Under the pieces are notes generated by a model. The model was given only the letters and a program-made list of their open reading frames with translations, was not told the DNA's origin and did not search any database. A stretch of DNA of 64,000 nucleotides, from the NCBI RefSeq assembly GCF_014207255.1, contig NZ_JACHCZ010000004.1, positions 558,001 to 622,000 of the forward strand, given 5' to 3'. Shown here piece by piece: positions 16,801 through 26,371 of this stretch; the stretch's first letter is position 1; each line of letters opens with the position of its first letter. The translations under genes were made by a program, and so were the position numbers. Origin of the DNA: Pseudomonas sp. JAI120. GTDB taxonomy: Bacteria > Pseudomonadota > Gammaproteobacteria > Pseudomonadales > Pseudomonadaceae.

Positions 16801-19800
16801 CGCCTGGGCGATCTTCACGGCCTTGAGGCGCGGGTCGTCGGAGCTGCGCGCCGCCTCGGCTGCGTCGCGGATGCTGTTGGCGGTGTCGACCACGGTGCCC
16901 GCGATCACGCGCCCAACCGCCAAGCTCTTGGAACTGTCCTTACTGGTCTGACTGGCCGTCTCCATCCCCGAAGTAACGGTGACATCAGCCCCACTCAACT
17001 CCATGTTCTTGGTGCTCACCAGATCACTGGCCACCACCTTCAACTCACGCCCTGCCGTCAGCGACACATTACCCGCACTCGAACCAATCGTGCTGCCGGT
17101 CAAGGTCATTTCATTGGCTGTGCCGTTGTGCTTCGAGCTGTTGATGTACAGCTTCTGGTTGCCGGTCATGTCATCCAGACCGAGCTTGTTGCCGGTCAGC
17201 ACGCCGGTGAGGTCGCGATTTTTTTCCTTGTGCATGTCGGTGCGAGCGAAGGTGTTTTGCGCCGCGTCGATGGTCAGGTCGCGGCCGGCCTGGACAGCGA
17301 GGTCGCCGGTGCTGACCAGGGACGAGCCGGTGACCGTGGCGTCGCGCTTGGCGGCGACCGTGACGGTTTCGCCGGAGACCATGCTGCCCAGGGCGGTGGT
17401 GCGTTTTTCGTCGACTTTGTCCTGGACTTTGCTCGACTTGAGGCCGCCCCAACTGCTTTTGCTTTCCTTGCGTTCGTGGCGGGCGCTGTCGGCGTTACTG
17501 ACGGCGAGGATGTTCACGTCCTGGCCGGCCACCAGCTGCGTGGCGCCTTTTTCAGCAGTGACGGCACTCCCAGCCAGCAGCAGGTCTGCACCGGCGACGA
17601 CTGTGCTGTTCGTCCCCGCGCTGACCAGGCTGCCAACGTTGCTCACGACGTCGGTTTCATCCAGGCGGAATTTTTTGCCCTGGGAGGTTTTCTTGGTCTT
17701 GCTGTAGAAGCTGTAGTCCTGGTTTTCGGCGGCTTTGAGCTCGAGGTTTTTACCGGATACCAGGTAGGCCTCGTTGCCGGCATTGACCTGACTGGCGACC
17801 AGTTGCAGGTTCTGCCCGGCGCTCAGGGTGGCGTCGCCGCCGGCCTTGATCACGCTGGACACTTGCTGCACGTGGTCTTCGATGCTCTTGACCTTTTTCG
17901 TGTTGCCCGTGGAGTGTTGCTCGTTGGCTGCCGCGATGGCGTTGAGGTCGCGGGTGGCAATCAGGTTGACGTCGCGCTTGGCTTCGACCTGGCTGGCGAT
18001 GGCGCTGATATCGCGCCCGGCGATCACATGCAAGTCGCGGCCAGCGTCGACCACAGAGCCCTGTTGGGCGATGGTGGTGAAGCTGGAACGGTTGCCGATG
18101 GCGCCGCTGTCGAGGGTTTTCGAGGCGGTGATGTTGACGTCGCCCACGGCCTTGACCGTGGTGTCGGCACCGCTCTTGAGCACGCCGCCGACGTTGTTGA
18201 CGTTGCCGCCAGCCTGCATGGCCAAATCGTTGGCCGATTCGATGCGCGCGGCGCTGTCGACGAAGTCGCTGCGTTCGGTGCGGTAGTTGCTGGCGCTTTC
18301 GTGGGTGGTGACGCTGCGTTCGTTGAGCAGGTCGGCGCCGGCGGCGAGGTTGACGTTGCCTGCGCTGATCACACCGCCTGCGCGGTTGGTCAGGTTGTTG
18401 CCGCTGAGGAGGTCGAGGCGCCCACCGGCTTCCATCAACCCACTGTTGGTGAGGTTGCCGCCGACGTTCGCCAGCAGGCTGCCGGTAGCGCGCAAGGTGC
18501 CGGCGTTGTTGAGGTTGCTGCCGGTGATCAGGTTGACGTCAGTGCCGGAAATCAACGCGCCGTTGGGTGCCAGGCGGTTGCTGGCCTGGGCGAGGTACAG
18601 CACCGGCACCAGCACTTGTTGGCCGGCGACGGTGGCGTTTTCCAGCCACACGATGTCGTGGGTCAGGGCGGCGACTTGTTCGGCGGTGAGGCTCACGCCT
18701 ACGGACAAATTCAGCGCGCTTTTGCTGCTGATGGCGTTGTCCATCAGGTGCTTGAACAGGTCGGCGTCGCTGGTCTGGCCATCGATGAAACGCTGGCCGG
18801 TGCGGGCGAGTACGGCTTGCTGGATCAGGCGTTGTTCATAGAAGCCGTCGCCCAGGCGACGTTGCGCGGTGTCGGGGTCGTAGCCGAGCTTGGTCAGCAT
18901 GTAGTCCGAGCTCATGAACTTGCGCATGTCGGTGAGCAGCGGGTTGGTTTCGATCAAGTACTTGTGCGGGTTGGCCGCGAACTGGCTGGTGGGCAGCCCG
19001 GTTGCGCCATCGCGGTCGTTGAGGTGGAACAGGCCGTTCTGGCCGGTGGGCAGGTCGAAGCCGGGCAGGCCCAGCGGGTTGACCTGTTGCTGGGCCACGT
19101 CCGGTGGCAGTTGCGGGTTGAGACTGACCAGGGTCGAGTAGCCCGGCGCATTGGTGTTGGCGCCGCTGCCGACGTAGGTGTAGCCACCTCGCACGACGCT
19201 GTTGTCGATGCCGGCCTGGGCTCTCACGTCCACACTGCCACCGGCCTGGATCACGGCGGCGTAGCTCTGGTCGGGCACCATCAGCTGGGTGGTTTTGCGC
19301 AGGTCGGTCTTTTCGCTCTCCATTTTGCCGATGAACGAGGCCAGGCCCGCTTCAACGCCGCCCATGTCCTGGCCGGCCGAATAGCGCTGGGTGAACGCAG
19401 CGGCTTCGCGGTACCAGCCTCCGGGCTTGCGCTCGCGGGCTGAGGTAAAGACGCGGTCATACTGGGTATCGTGGGTCACGACGCCGACGTTGGTGAGTTG
19501 GTTGACGATGGCCGTGAGGTTGCCGCCGGCGGCGATGCTACTGCTGCTGTTGAGCAGCTCGCCGCCGGTGAGCAGCATGTTGCCGCCCGAGGTAATGCTG
19601 GACGCTGCCGTGGCATCGCTGACGATGAAGTGATCACGCTGGGTAATCTGGAACGGCCGGTTCTGCTTGCCGCCTTCGCAGTCGCCACCGGTCACCCCGT
19701 CGATACAGGCGATGGGCGTGATGGAGGCGCTGTAGATGCCAGACTCGGTGGTGAGCACAGTACGGATGTTCTGGATCGTGCTGGCCGCCAGGATCAGGTT

Positions 19801-22344
19801 GCGCTCGCTCTCGATGGTGCCCGAGCTGTTGATGATGCTGGTGGCCAAGCCGCCCTGGCCGTCGCGGTCGACGCGCAGGTTGCCCATGGCGTAGATCGCG
19901 GCGCCGAGGTTTTTCAGGCGGTCGACCTTGAGGTTCAGGTCGCCGCCACTGAAGATCAGACCGTGGTCGTTGAGCAGGTTGCCCACCGAAAGATCCAGGC
20001 TGCCCTGGCTGGCGACGCTGCCGCCCACGGTCCAGTCCTTGCCGCTGCCGACCAGGGCGCGGGTGCCGAGCAGTTTGCCGGTGGCGGTCTGTTGCAGGTT
20101 ATCCACGTTGACGGTCAGGCGCCCGGCCTGGATCGCGGTGCTGTTGGTCCAATTGACTTTGTCGAAGGTCAGGTCGCCGTTGGTGACCAGGCTGCCACCC
20201 ACGTCATCGAGGCTGATGCCACTGAGGTCGAGCACCCCGGTGCCCACATGCAACACCGTGCCGCCGGTATTCTGGAAGGTGGTGGCGGCGAGGCTCAATT
20301 GGTCGTTGGCCGTCTCCAGACGGCCGCTGTTAGTGAGCAAACCACCGATGGCGTAGCGCGTTTTACCGCTGGGACCCAGGGCACGCATTTGCCCGCTGTT
20401 GGTGAGGCTGGCGGTCGCGACATCGAGCGTCGTGGCGCTTTCGATCAAGCCACGGTTGGTCAATGCGCCGTCCAGGCTGACGTCGATCCGGTTGCCGGCG
20501 ATCTCGCCGCCGTTATCCACATTCTTACCGGTCAGGTGCACGCGATCCCGAGCAAACAGCGCGCCGCTGCCGTTGTTGAAATCCGTAGCGTCGATCTGCG
20601 CATCACCGGCTTTGGCGGCGATGCGGCCACCGTCGTTGTCGAGCGTACCGGCGGTGATGGTCACGCCAGAGTTTTCGCTATGGATCAGGCCGTTGCCGCT
20701 GTTTTGCAACAGGCCGCTGGTGGTCAGGGTCAGGCCATCGTTGGCGGCCAGGGTGCCGGTGTTACGGTTGTCGATGCTGTTGGCGAATACCGTCAGCAAG
20801 CCCTGGCTGGCGAGTTTGCCGCCCTGGTTATCGATGTGCGCGGCGCGCTGGATCAGCAGCGGCCCGGCGCTGGCCAGCTTGCCGTTACGGTTGATCAGGT
20901 CGCCGATCAAATCCAGGGTGATCGCCACGCCGGCGGTCAGGCTACCGGTGCTGTTATCCAGGGTATTGCCGTTGAGGGTGAACGCACCGGTGCTGTCGAT
21001 GATACCGCCCTGGCTGTTGTCCAGCAGGCCGCTGACGTTGAGGGTTTGTGCACCGTCGCTGAGCAGTCGACCTGTATTGCGGTTATCGACGCTGCCGGCC
21101 GTGACGTTCAGCACCTGTTTGGCGTTCAAGGTACCGCCCTGGTTGTCCAGGGTATTGGCGGTGGCGCTGAGCTCGCGATTGGCGATCATCGTGCCGGTGT
21201 TGCTGATGTGCTGGGCCTCGAGCTTGACGTCGCCGACGGTGTTGCGCGTGTTGTCGGCGTTGACCCCGGCCTCGACGATGCCGCTGTTGGTCAACTGGCC
21301 ATTGCTGGCCAGGGTGATGCTGTCACGCGCGGCGAGGGTCTTGCTGTTTTTCAGGGTGCCCTTGGTCTGTGCCTTGAGGGTGGTGCCCGCGTACACCGCG
21401 CCCTTGGTCTCCAGACTCGCGGCCTTGATGTCCACCGCACCGCTGGCGGCGGCCTGGGCCATGCTCAGGTGGCCGTTGGCGTCGAGCTGAATATCACCAC
21501 CACTGGCCGCCAGGGTGCCGTCGAGCTTCACGCCCACACCGGCTTCGGTGCCCACCAGTTTGATCGCACCGGCATACATGCCGCCCAAGGCCGACGAGTC
21601 GATGGCCAGTTCCGGCTTGGCGCTGCCGTCGTCGGCGCGCGCGGTAGTTTTCAGGCTTTGGGCGTCGACGTCATTGCGCCCGGCAATCACGGTCAACTGG
21701 CGCGCGTTGATTTGCGCATTGATCTTGGCCGAGCGGGTGATGATCTCGAAGCGGTCGACGTTGCTGGCGTTCAGGCCCTGGCCGTCGATGGTCACGGCGC
21801 CGCCGTCGACCTGGTAGCTTTTCAGTTTCCCGGCCTGATCGATAATTGGCTTGCCGGTGGTCAGGGTGACGTTGGGGGTGTTGATAAAGCCGCAACCGTT
21901 GCAGCTGATGCCGTAAGGGTTGGCGACGATGACCTTGGCCGACTGGCCCGCCACTTCGGTGTAGCCGCGCAATTGGCTGGGGCTACCGCCTTTGACTTCG
22001 TTGAGGATGACATTCGCCGCGCCGCCCTTGAGGTTCGGGTTGCCGACAATGATCCCGCCCAGTTGCGTGCTTTGCACAATGCTGTTGGCGTTGTTGAGGA
22101 TCACGCCGTTGGGGCCGACGTTGTAGTCCTTGAACTGGTTGTGGGACAGGCCGCTGCCATTAGGCGTGGCGATGTTCACCACCGGCACGCCGTTTCCCGC
22201 CTGGCCGACCGTGGTGCCCGGGCCACTGACCACGATCCCTTCGGCCTGGGCCAGCAGTGGCTGCCAGAACAGCGCGTTGGCCAGGATCAAGGCCAGGCCG
22301 CGTTGGCTCAGGGTTTTCAGGGCGGTAACGGGGCGAACGTCCAT
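13813..22344 (-). CDS. CdiA/FHA-type two-partner secretion exoprotein with C-terminal nuclease toxin
   Basis: 2843 aa. The N-terminus has a signal region (about 1-35) and the TPS secretion domain with NPNL (102-105) and NPYG (142-145) motifs. Then come long haemagglutinin-type beta-helix repeats (LDNSTGSLTAG, LTNSGRLETAN and similar) and a second repeat block with Asn/Asp-rich AGRDLxVxAG units. The pretoxin boundary is VENN near residue 2436 (KNAVENNLLSP). The last 400 residues are the toxin part; the end (FPEHQSFLDETIIHHHLDYG, His2810-2812, then a late WHPEHSG) looks like an HNH/LHH-type nuclease. Secreted by the adjacent FhaC-like transporter and delivered to neighbouring cells on contact. 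ATG 22344 starts the signal region. Confidence 0.88.
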   Translation of the reverse strand: MDVRPVTALKTLSQRGLALILANALFWQPLLAQAEGIVVSGPGTTVGQAGNGVPVVNIATPNGSGLSHNQFKDYNVGPNGVILNNANSIVQSTQLGGIIVGNPNLKGGAANVILNEVKGGSPSQLRGYTEVAGQSAKVIVANPYGISCNGCGFINTPNVTLTTGKPIIDQAGKLKSYQVDGGAVTIDGQGLNASNVDRFEIITRSAKINAQINARQLTVIAGRNDVDAQSLKTTARADDGSAKPELAIDSSALGGMYAGAIKLVGTEAGVGVKLDGTLAASGGDIQLDANGHLSMAQAAASGAVDIKAASLETKGAVYAGTTLKAQTKGTLKNSKTLAARDSITLASNGQLTNSGIVEAGVNADNTRNTVGDVKLEAQHISNTGTMIANRELSATANTLDNQGGTLNAKQVLNVTAGSVDNRNTGRLLSDGAQTLNVSGLLDNSQGGIIDSTGAFTLNGNTLDNSTGSLTAGVAITLDLIGDLINRNGKLASAGPLLIQRAAHIDNQGGKLASQGLLTVFANSIDNRNTGTLAANDGLTLTTSGLLQNSGNGLIHSENSGVTITAGTLDNDGGRIAAKAGDAQIDATDFNNGSGALFARDRVHLTGKNVDNGGEIAGNRIDVSLDGALTNRGLIESATTLDVATASLTNSGQMRALGPSGKTRYAIGGLLTNSGRLETANDQLSLAATTFQNTGGTVLHVGTGVLDLSGISLDDVGGSLVTNGDLTFDKVNWTNSTAIQAGRLTVNVDNLQQTATGKLLGTRALVGSGKDWTVGGSVASQGSLDLSVGNLLNDHGLIFSGGDLNLKVDRLKNLGAAIYAMGNLRVDRDGQGGLATSIINSSGTIESERNLILAASTIQNIRTVLTTESGIYSASITPIACIDGVTGGDCEGGKQNRPFQITQRDHFIVSDATAASSITSGGNMLLTGGELLNSSSSIAAGGNLTAIVNQLTNVGVVTHDTQYDRVFTSARERKPGGWYREAAAFTQRYSAGQDMGGVEAGLASFIGKMESEKTDLRKTTQLMVPDQSYAAVIQAGGSVDVRAQAGIDNSVVRGGYTYVGSGANTNAPGYSTLVSLNPQLPPDVAQQQVNPLGLPGFDLPTGQNGLFHLNDRDGATGLPTSQFAANPHKYLIETNPLLTDMRKFMSSDYMLTKLGYDPDTAQRRLGDGFYEQRLIQQAVLARTGQRFIDGQTSDADLFKHLMDNAISSKSALNLSVGVSLTAEQVAALTHDIVWLENATVAGQQVLVPVLYLAQASNRLAPNGALISGTDVNLITGSNLNNAGTLRATGSLLANVGGNLTNSGLMEAGGRLDLLSGNNLTNRAGGVISAGNVNLAAGADLLNERSVTTHESASNYRTERSDFVDSAARIESANDLAMQAGGNVNNVGGVLKSGADTTVKAVGDVNITASKTLDSGAIGNRSSFTTIAQQGSVVDAGRDLHVIAGRDISAIASQVEAKRDVNLIATRDLNAIAAANEQHSTGNTKKVKSIEDHVQQVSSVIKAGGDATLSAGQNLQLVASQVNAGNEAYLVSGKNLELKAAENQDYSFYSKTKKTSQGKKFRLDETDVVSNVGSLVSAGTNSTVVAGADLLLAGSAVTAEKGATQLVAGQDVNILAVSNADSARHERKESKSSWGGLKSSKVQDKVDEKRTTALGSMVSGETVTVAAKRDATVTGSSLVSTGDLAVQAGRDLTIDAAQNTFARTDMHKEKNRDLTGVLTGNKLGLDDMTGNQKLYINSSKHNGTANEMTLTGSTIGSSAGNVSLTAGRELKVVASDLVSTKNMELSGADVTVTSGMETASQTSKDSSKSLAVGRVIAGTVVDTANSIRDAAEAARSSDDPRLKAVKIAQAALSMYNLNNQAGDLAKQSTGFKDKTGGSAGNGSLIKIGTELANTRTKSSSEYTAQTAHQSNLNAGGKLSIIAAGDAPGTVGDLTITGSTLKADSTLLSAKNNILMQSAQNTTDRKNDGSRNRTAIGASFNIGEQNGFTIDLGAQTAKNLGSGGSVTQVNTTLDTGSLVLRSGQDTSLIGAQVRAERIDANIGGNLNILSRQDTETSKSKQNSAGFGASICIPPICYGSPVTASANLAASKMNSDYQAVTDQSGFFAGKGGYTIDVAKNTTLQGAVIASEATADKNLLLTDRLLVSDIKNKSEIKSQSAGVSVSGSYSSGASTLTPGALYGMSLNDSDHSYTRSAVSEGTIVVRNPEGANDLVGLNRDTANANQRLDKPDEKAMQERMDLIKSSMELTKGIGDAIAASRIKAANDPNSEVSKAAREKLVANGVANPTPAQISQQAQQDYGVGSSFQKASQAVTAVVQAAMGGSVGGALAGAAAPYLAQTVKQMTEGDPNANLMAHAVLGAVLARAGGNSALAGAAGAVVAEKTAQLIKESLYGGVSNENLSEAQKQTISSLSTLAAGLSGSLVGKDALNAVAAAQVGKNAVENNLLSPANESLLQKARDAIKRNKYTSEDAKTLIALDQQDQISDALVERLRRNPDSMSAADKAAAQAYLADYANALVVAYGKDEAARRIYALMRPGPLRQSNDVAYAAGNSIKDASLERLYPGDLSAQMNRSPSENEQLYREAQHIWRFEQNYQAEAAVGTPALYALGGSVGLAIRLVTAESGILQITYGGVQASNGDAGDGTKNIFLGLLNASAAGLPSLFKGQSVAGSTKVTIPKNESVVGAIPDAELGILVDRNVLQAGPNFAKGSLGAEGVFLPPQVVGSPYFIRIDPIKGQGPMAIDSSLFTSGPKTMDGGVRNSKQFWAEWKNNYGDTLSPQNLLRIEAKQSPVVDQHWVDKFPEHQSFLDETIIHHHLDYGKNAIPLPSSVHSKQPGWGIWHPEHSGQ

Positions 22345-22375
22345 ATTCAAAATCTCAAAGGCTGGGGGCGTTGAA

Positions 22376-24097
22376 TTACAGGTAGAAATCCAGGCGGAAA
22401 TAGATCGGCGCTTCGCGCTCGGTCATCACGCCAGGTCGCTCCAGGGAGTGGGCAAAGGTCACGCTGGTGCTGACGTTTTTGCCGCGAGCGAACAGCTCCA
22501 GGGAGTTACTCGACACCCTGCCGTGCTGGTCATCGTTGTAGCGATCGTTGCGAATCACGCCCTGGTCATAGCCGACGCTGGCGCCGTATTCGGCAAAGGC
22601 GGGGCGCATCCAGTCGAGGGTCACCGGGCGTGCCCAGCGCACTTCGTTGCGCCAGTAGCCGCCGCTGTCGCCGGTCAGTTGCTGGTCCTTGAACCCGCGC
22701 ACCGAGTACGAGCCGCCGAGGCTCATGCGTTGCGCCGGATACAGCACGTCTTCACTGCGCTGTCCGGTGGCCAGGCTGGAAAAACTCAACGATTCGCCCC
22801 ACAGCATGAAGGGTTGCAGGTAGCTCACTGTGGCGGTGTATTTGCGGTAGCGCGGGGTTGGGGTGAGGTTGCCGCGGATGCGTTCCTGGTCGTCCTTTTG
22901 GGCGTCAAAGGCACCGGTACCGTTCTGCATGCCGACATCCAGGTTGACGAAGGCGCTACCGATGCGGCGCCCGTGGTTGATGCCCACCTGGAACTCGCTG
23001 AGGCGGTTGCTGCTGACGTCCAGGCGCTCGTCGTTGAAGTAGTTGTTGGTGCGCAGATGGGTCAGGCCGACGTTGACCGAGGTCTTGCTCACGTCATCGC
23101 GATGCACCACGCGCTCGGCACGGAGCTGGTGGTTCTGGCTGTCGCCTGTTTGCTTGTACTTGTAGCCGTCAAGGTCGCCCGGCGTGCGGTACTCGCTCTC
23201 ACTGTAGGTGTAACTGAAGTTCCACCAGCCCCACGGCACGTTGTAATACAGCATGCTGTTTTTCGAGGTTTTCTGGTGGTCGCTGATGGCGTCGTGGCCA
23301 CCGCGCAGGATCAGTTGATCGGCCAGGCCCAGCGGGCTGTCCCACTCAAGGCCGGCGCCCCACTGCTGTTCGCCGGTGCTTTTCTGGCCGTCGTTGTTGC
23401 GCGACAGGCTGGCGCGCCAGGGTTTTTGCGGCTGGTTTTTGACCAGCACTTCGCTGCCGCCGATCTGCGTGCCGGGGGTCAACTCCATTTGCGCCTGTTT
23501 GGACGGCAGGCGGCTCAGTTGATCCACCAATTGTTCGACTTCGCGCAGGTTGAGCGCTTCACCGACCTTGCCGGGAAACGCCATGGCCAGTTCGCGGTCG
23601 GTGACCGTGCTGCCCTGGGCGCCCTTTATGCCTTCGAGTTTGCCTTCGACCACCAGCACTTGCAGATGGCCGCTGGACAGGTCCTGCTGCGGCAGGTAGG
23701 CGCGGCTGGTGACGTGGCCCTTGGCGATGTAGTAGTCGGTGATGACCTTGAGCAGTTCGTTGAGCTGGGTAACGCCCAGGCATTGGCCGATGTAGGGTTT
23801 GAGCAGGCGGGTACGGTCGGCGGCGGACAGGCTGTCGGCGCCCTTGAGTTCGATGTCCTGGATGGGGAAGCAACGGGTATCTGCCGGCGTGGCCGGGGCC
23901 TCGGGCTTGGCCGCTTTGCCGGGCAGATCCTGGAGTTCCTGCAGGCGCCGCTGTTGCTCTTCGAGCAGGCGATTCTGACGGTCGCGGATCAGGTCCTGGT
24001 CCCCGGGCGTAGGAGCGGCCATGGCACTGTTTGCGCTCATATAGGCGAGCAGCAACGTGCAGAGGAAATACCGAGTCCGTGGCAATAAAAAAAACAT
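22376..24097 (-). CDS. ShlB/FhaC/HecB-type two-partner secretion transporter (TpsB)
   Basis: 573 aa outer-membrane protein. Signal peptide, a charged helix rich in Gln/Arg/Glu (RQNRLLEEQQRRLQELQDL, the plug helix region), two POTRA domains (about 75-230) and a C-terminal barrel with the Omp85 motif VRGF near residue 465. It ends in an aromatic residue pattern (YFRLDFYL) typical of barrel insertion. It exports the exoprotein encoded 31 bases downstream. Start ATG 24097 begins the signal peptide; an upstream TTG/ATG extension is unlikely. Confidence 0.9.
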   Translation of the reverse strand: MFFLLPRTRYFLCTLLLAYMSANSAMAAPTPGDQDLIRDRQNRLLEEQQRRLQELQDLPGKAAKPEAPATPADTRCFPIQDIELKGADSLSAADRTRLLKPYIGQCLGVTQLNELLKVITDYYIAKGHVTSRAYLPQQDLSSGHLQVLVVEGKLEGIKGAQGSTVTDRELAMAFPGKVGEALNLREVEQLVDQLSRLPSKQAQMELTPGTQIGGSEVLVKNQPQKPWRASLSRNNDGQKSTGEQQWGAGLEWDSPLGLADQLILRGGHDAISDHQKTSKNSMLYYNVPWGWWNFSYTYSESEYRTPGDLDGYKYKQTGDSQNHQLRAERVVHRDDVSKTSVNVGLTHLRTNNYFNDERLDVSSNRLSEFQVGINHGRRIGSAFVNLDVGMQNGTGAFDAQKDDQERIRGNLTPTPRYRKYTATVSYLQPFMLWGESLSFSSLATGQRSEDVLYPAQRMSLGGSYSVRGFKDQQLTGDSGGYWRNEVRWARPVTLDWMRPAFAEYGASVGYDQGVIRNDRYNDDQHGRVSSNSLELFARGKNVSTSVTFAHSLERPGVMTEREAPIYFRLDFYL

Positions 24098-24441
24098 ATT
24101 CGGTCCGTCGAAAATCAAGGGCCGCGAAACTAACATTGAACTTGCGCCAACCCAAGAAGCTGAGCCAGTTGCACATTCGCACTCGTTAATCTCACAACTA
24201 TTTGATTACTAACAATAAATAATCATCAAAAATACAGGCGGCCTGAAACTCGAAGTACTATTCCGACAGGCGGCAGCTCTTTTGATAGCGATTTATCGAA
24301 TGAACTTATAACTGCCAGTATTTGGCCACTAAGTTCTTCCGAGATAAGTTAGTACCGAAAAGAACCGAATAGTTCGCGGCGTTTTTGTGAATTGGGTCCC
24401 ACTTGTCGACATTCATGTTCGAGGTCGAGTGGATAGACAAT
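24098..24441. other. AT-rich upstream region of the two-partner secretion operon
   Basis: About 340 bases without a gene, much richer in A/T than the surroundings (ATTTGATTACTAACAATAAA and similar). It must contain the promoter of the tpsB-tpsA-immunity operon. Such composition invites binding by MvaT/MvaU silencers, but no defined site can be named. Confidence 0.4.
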
Positions 24442-24533
24442 TGTGGGAGGGGGCTTGCCCCCCCGGTAGCGGTGTGTCAGCCAAGTATTCATTAGCTGAA
24501 CCACCGCTATCGGGAGCAAGCCCCCTCCCACAT
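24442..24533. repeat. REPIN, GTGGGAGGGGGCTTGC class
   Basis: Full inverted doublet just behind pgaD (stop 24553), separating the pga operon from the two-partner secretion operon. Confidence 0.85.
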
Positions 24534-24552
24534 TGGATTGGATTTACAGTCC

Positions 24553-25026
24553 TTAGCTGACGTCTTTTTTCTCGGGCACCAGGGTCAATCCTTGTTTTTC
24601 CACGTCGCGGGAGACGTGGGCTTTGACTTCCGCCACGCCGCCGTCTTCGTCGTTGTGAATCACCAGTACACCCGGTCGGCGCAGTTGCTCCAGGTCGCCC
24701 TCGGCCAGGCTGAAACTCTCGTTCAGGTTCTGATCGCTGAGCGCCTTGGCCTCGGCGCGCCGCTGGGCGAACTTGCGCCCCTTGCGTTGCTGGTAGCGTG
24801 CCCAGGTGACCAGGATCACGGCGTTGAACAGTGCGATCCACAGGTAGATCTGCAAGGTGTTCAGCGCCGCGAAAATCGGCGCCTCGATGCGTGGGCCGCC
24901 GTGGGTGTTCAGCATCGAGGTGATCCCGCGCGCCAGTAGCCAGACCAACCCGGCCCAGGCCATCAGGGTCAACAACACATCGATGAGCCACATCACGGTA
25001 CTTTGGCGGGTTCTGACCAGTTTCAT
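24553..25026 (-). CDS. pgaD: Poly-N-acetylglucosamine biosynthesis protein PgaD
   Basis: 157 aa. Two N-terminal membrane segments (about 10-35 and 55-80) then a charged cytoplasmic domain, the usual PgaD plan. PgaD binds PgaC and stabilises the synthase; in E. coli the pair responds to c-di-GMP. ATG 25026 lies 2 bases after the pgaC stop, with GGAGG placed inside the pgaC end. Identity rests on position and topology as much as on sequence, since PgaD is poorly conserved. Confidence 0.85.
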   Translation of the reverse strand: MKLVRTRQSTVMWLIDVLLTLMAWAGLVWLLARGITSMLNTHGGPRIEAPIFAALNTLQIYLWIALFNAVILVTWARYQQRKGRKFAQRRAEAKALSDQNLNESFSLAEGDLEQLRRPGVLVIHNDEDGGVAEVKAHVSRDVEKQGLTLVPEKKDVS

Positions 25027-25028
25027 GA

Positions 25029-26369
25029 TCACGCCTCCTCTTCAACAGGTTTGATACCGCGATCCGGGCTGACCCAGCGCGCGCGCTTCTGGTGCTGGTT
25101 GAACAGCACCTTGGGGAAACTGACCAGGGTGGTGAACAGGCTGACCAGCCAGAACACCATCGGGTACCACACGGTCCAGAACAGGGTTTTCCACAGGTCT
25201 TTCTCATAGCGGCGGTCGATCAGGATGCTCACCGCAAACTGCACCAGGCACACCATCGCCAGCACCAGGCCGGTAAAGGCCGGCGGGACCAGGGAGTCCA
25301 CGGTGATCGCCGGTGGCAGCACGATGAATTTACCCAGGCCCCAGAAAATCACCGAGAGCAGGAAGGTGAAGGCCCAACCGGTGGACAGGCAGTATTCGAA
25401 CATCAGCGGCCACAGGTAGCGATGGCGCCATTGCCAGATACCCCGGATGTTTTTGAACAACACTTCAGCACCACCCTGGGCCCAGCGCAGGCGCTGTTTC
25501 CACAGGCCGCCGACGGTCTCGGGCATCAAGATCCAGCACAGTGCACGCGGCTCGTAAAAAATGCTCCAGTGATCGAGCTGCAGCTTCCAACTGACATCGA
25601 TGTCCTCGGTGATCATGTCAGTGCTCCAGTAGTCGATGCGGTCCAGCGCCTTTTTACGGAACGCCACCACCACACCCGAGACCGTGAAGATTCGCCCGAA
25701 TACGCGCTGGGTGCGCTTGATCAAGCCGATGATCGAGGAGAACTCGCCCACCTGCACGCGGCCGATCAAGGTCGAGCGTGTGCGAATGCGCGGGTTGCCG
25801 GTGACCGCACCCAGGCGCGGGTTGTCGAGCATCGGCGCGACCATGTAGGCCGCCGCGTTTTTATCCAACAACGCATCGCCGTCGATGCACACCAGGTATT
25901 CGCTGCGCGAGGCCACCGCGCCCATGCGCAGGGCCACGGCCTTGCCCTGGTTCTGCGCCAAGTGCAGCACCCGCAGGCGTGGATGCTCCAGCGCCAGGGC
26001 ATCGAGGACGGCGGCGGTGTTGTCCTTGGAACCGTCGTTGACCGCGATCACTTCGATATTCGGGTACAGCTGGCCCAGCGCCGCATGGATGGTGTCGGCG
26101 GCGTTATCCCCTTCGTTGTAGCAAGGGATGATGATCGAGATCAGCGGGTTGCCGGCCAGGGCAGGCGCCGGGGTGTCTTCTTCCCAGGGCCAGTGGCGCT
26201 CCCAGTGCAGCCAGAAGTACAGCCCGCCGGCGATCCACAGCGCCGACATGAACAGCGGATAGAAGAACACGAAGTCCATCAGGAACTGCCCGGTGACCAG
26301 AAAGATCAGGCCCAGGGGCACACCCAATACCAGCGCGAGTACGAATATAGCCAGGATTCTGTCGAACAT
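25029..26369 (-). CDS. pgaC: Poly-beta-1,6-N-acetyl-D-glucosamine synthase PgaC
   Basis: 446 aa family-2 processive glycosyltransferase in the inner membrane, polymerising GlcNAc from UDP-GlcNAc and moving the chain across. Two N-terminal TM helices, then the GT2 core with PCYNEGDNAADTI, the substrate Asp motif CIDGDA, the TEDIDVSWK acceptor motif and the QRLRWAQGG (QxxRW) box, then three C-terminal TM helices. ATG 26369 lies two bases after the pgaB stop; an in-frame ATG 15 bases upstream would overlap pgaB and has no ribosome site. Confidence 0.93.
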   Translation of the reverse strand: MFDRILAIFVLALVLGVPLGLIFLVTGQFLMDFVFFYPLFMSALWIAGGLYFWLHWERHWPWEEDTPAPALAGNPLISIIIPCYNEGDNAADTIHAALGQLYPNIEVIAVNDGSKDNTAAVLDALALEHPRLRVLHLAQNQGKAVALRMGAVASRSEYLVCIDGDALLDKNAAAYMVAPMLDNPRLGAVTGNPRIRTRSTLIGRVQVGEFSSIIGLIKRTQRVFGRIFTVSGVVVAFRKKALDRIDYWSTDMITEDIDVSWKLQLDHWSIFYEPRALCWILMPETVGGLWKQRLRWAQGGAEVLFKNIRGIWQWRHRYLWPLMFEYCLSTGWAFTFLLSVIFWGLGKFIVLPPAITVDSLVPPAFTGLVLAMVCLVQFAVSILIDRRYEKDLWKTLFWTVWYPMVFWLVSLFTTLVSFPKVLFNQHQKRARWVSPDRGIKPVEEEA

Positions 26370-26371
26370 GG

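Noticed and set aside
14914..24088. Very long open frames on the plus strand opposite the CdiA-like and FhaC-like genes (one of about 1500 codons, one of about 970, one of about 650)
   Set aside because: They are antisense shadows produced by GC-rich third positions; they read as low-complexity Gly/Val/Ala/His/Arg strings without domains, while the minus-strand frames carry clear motifs.
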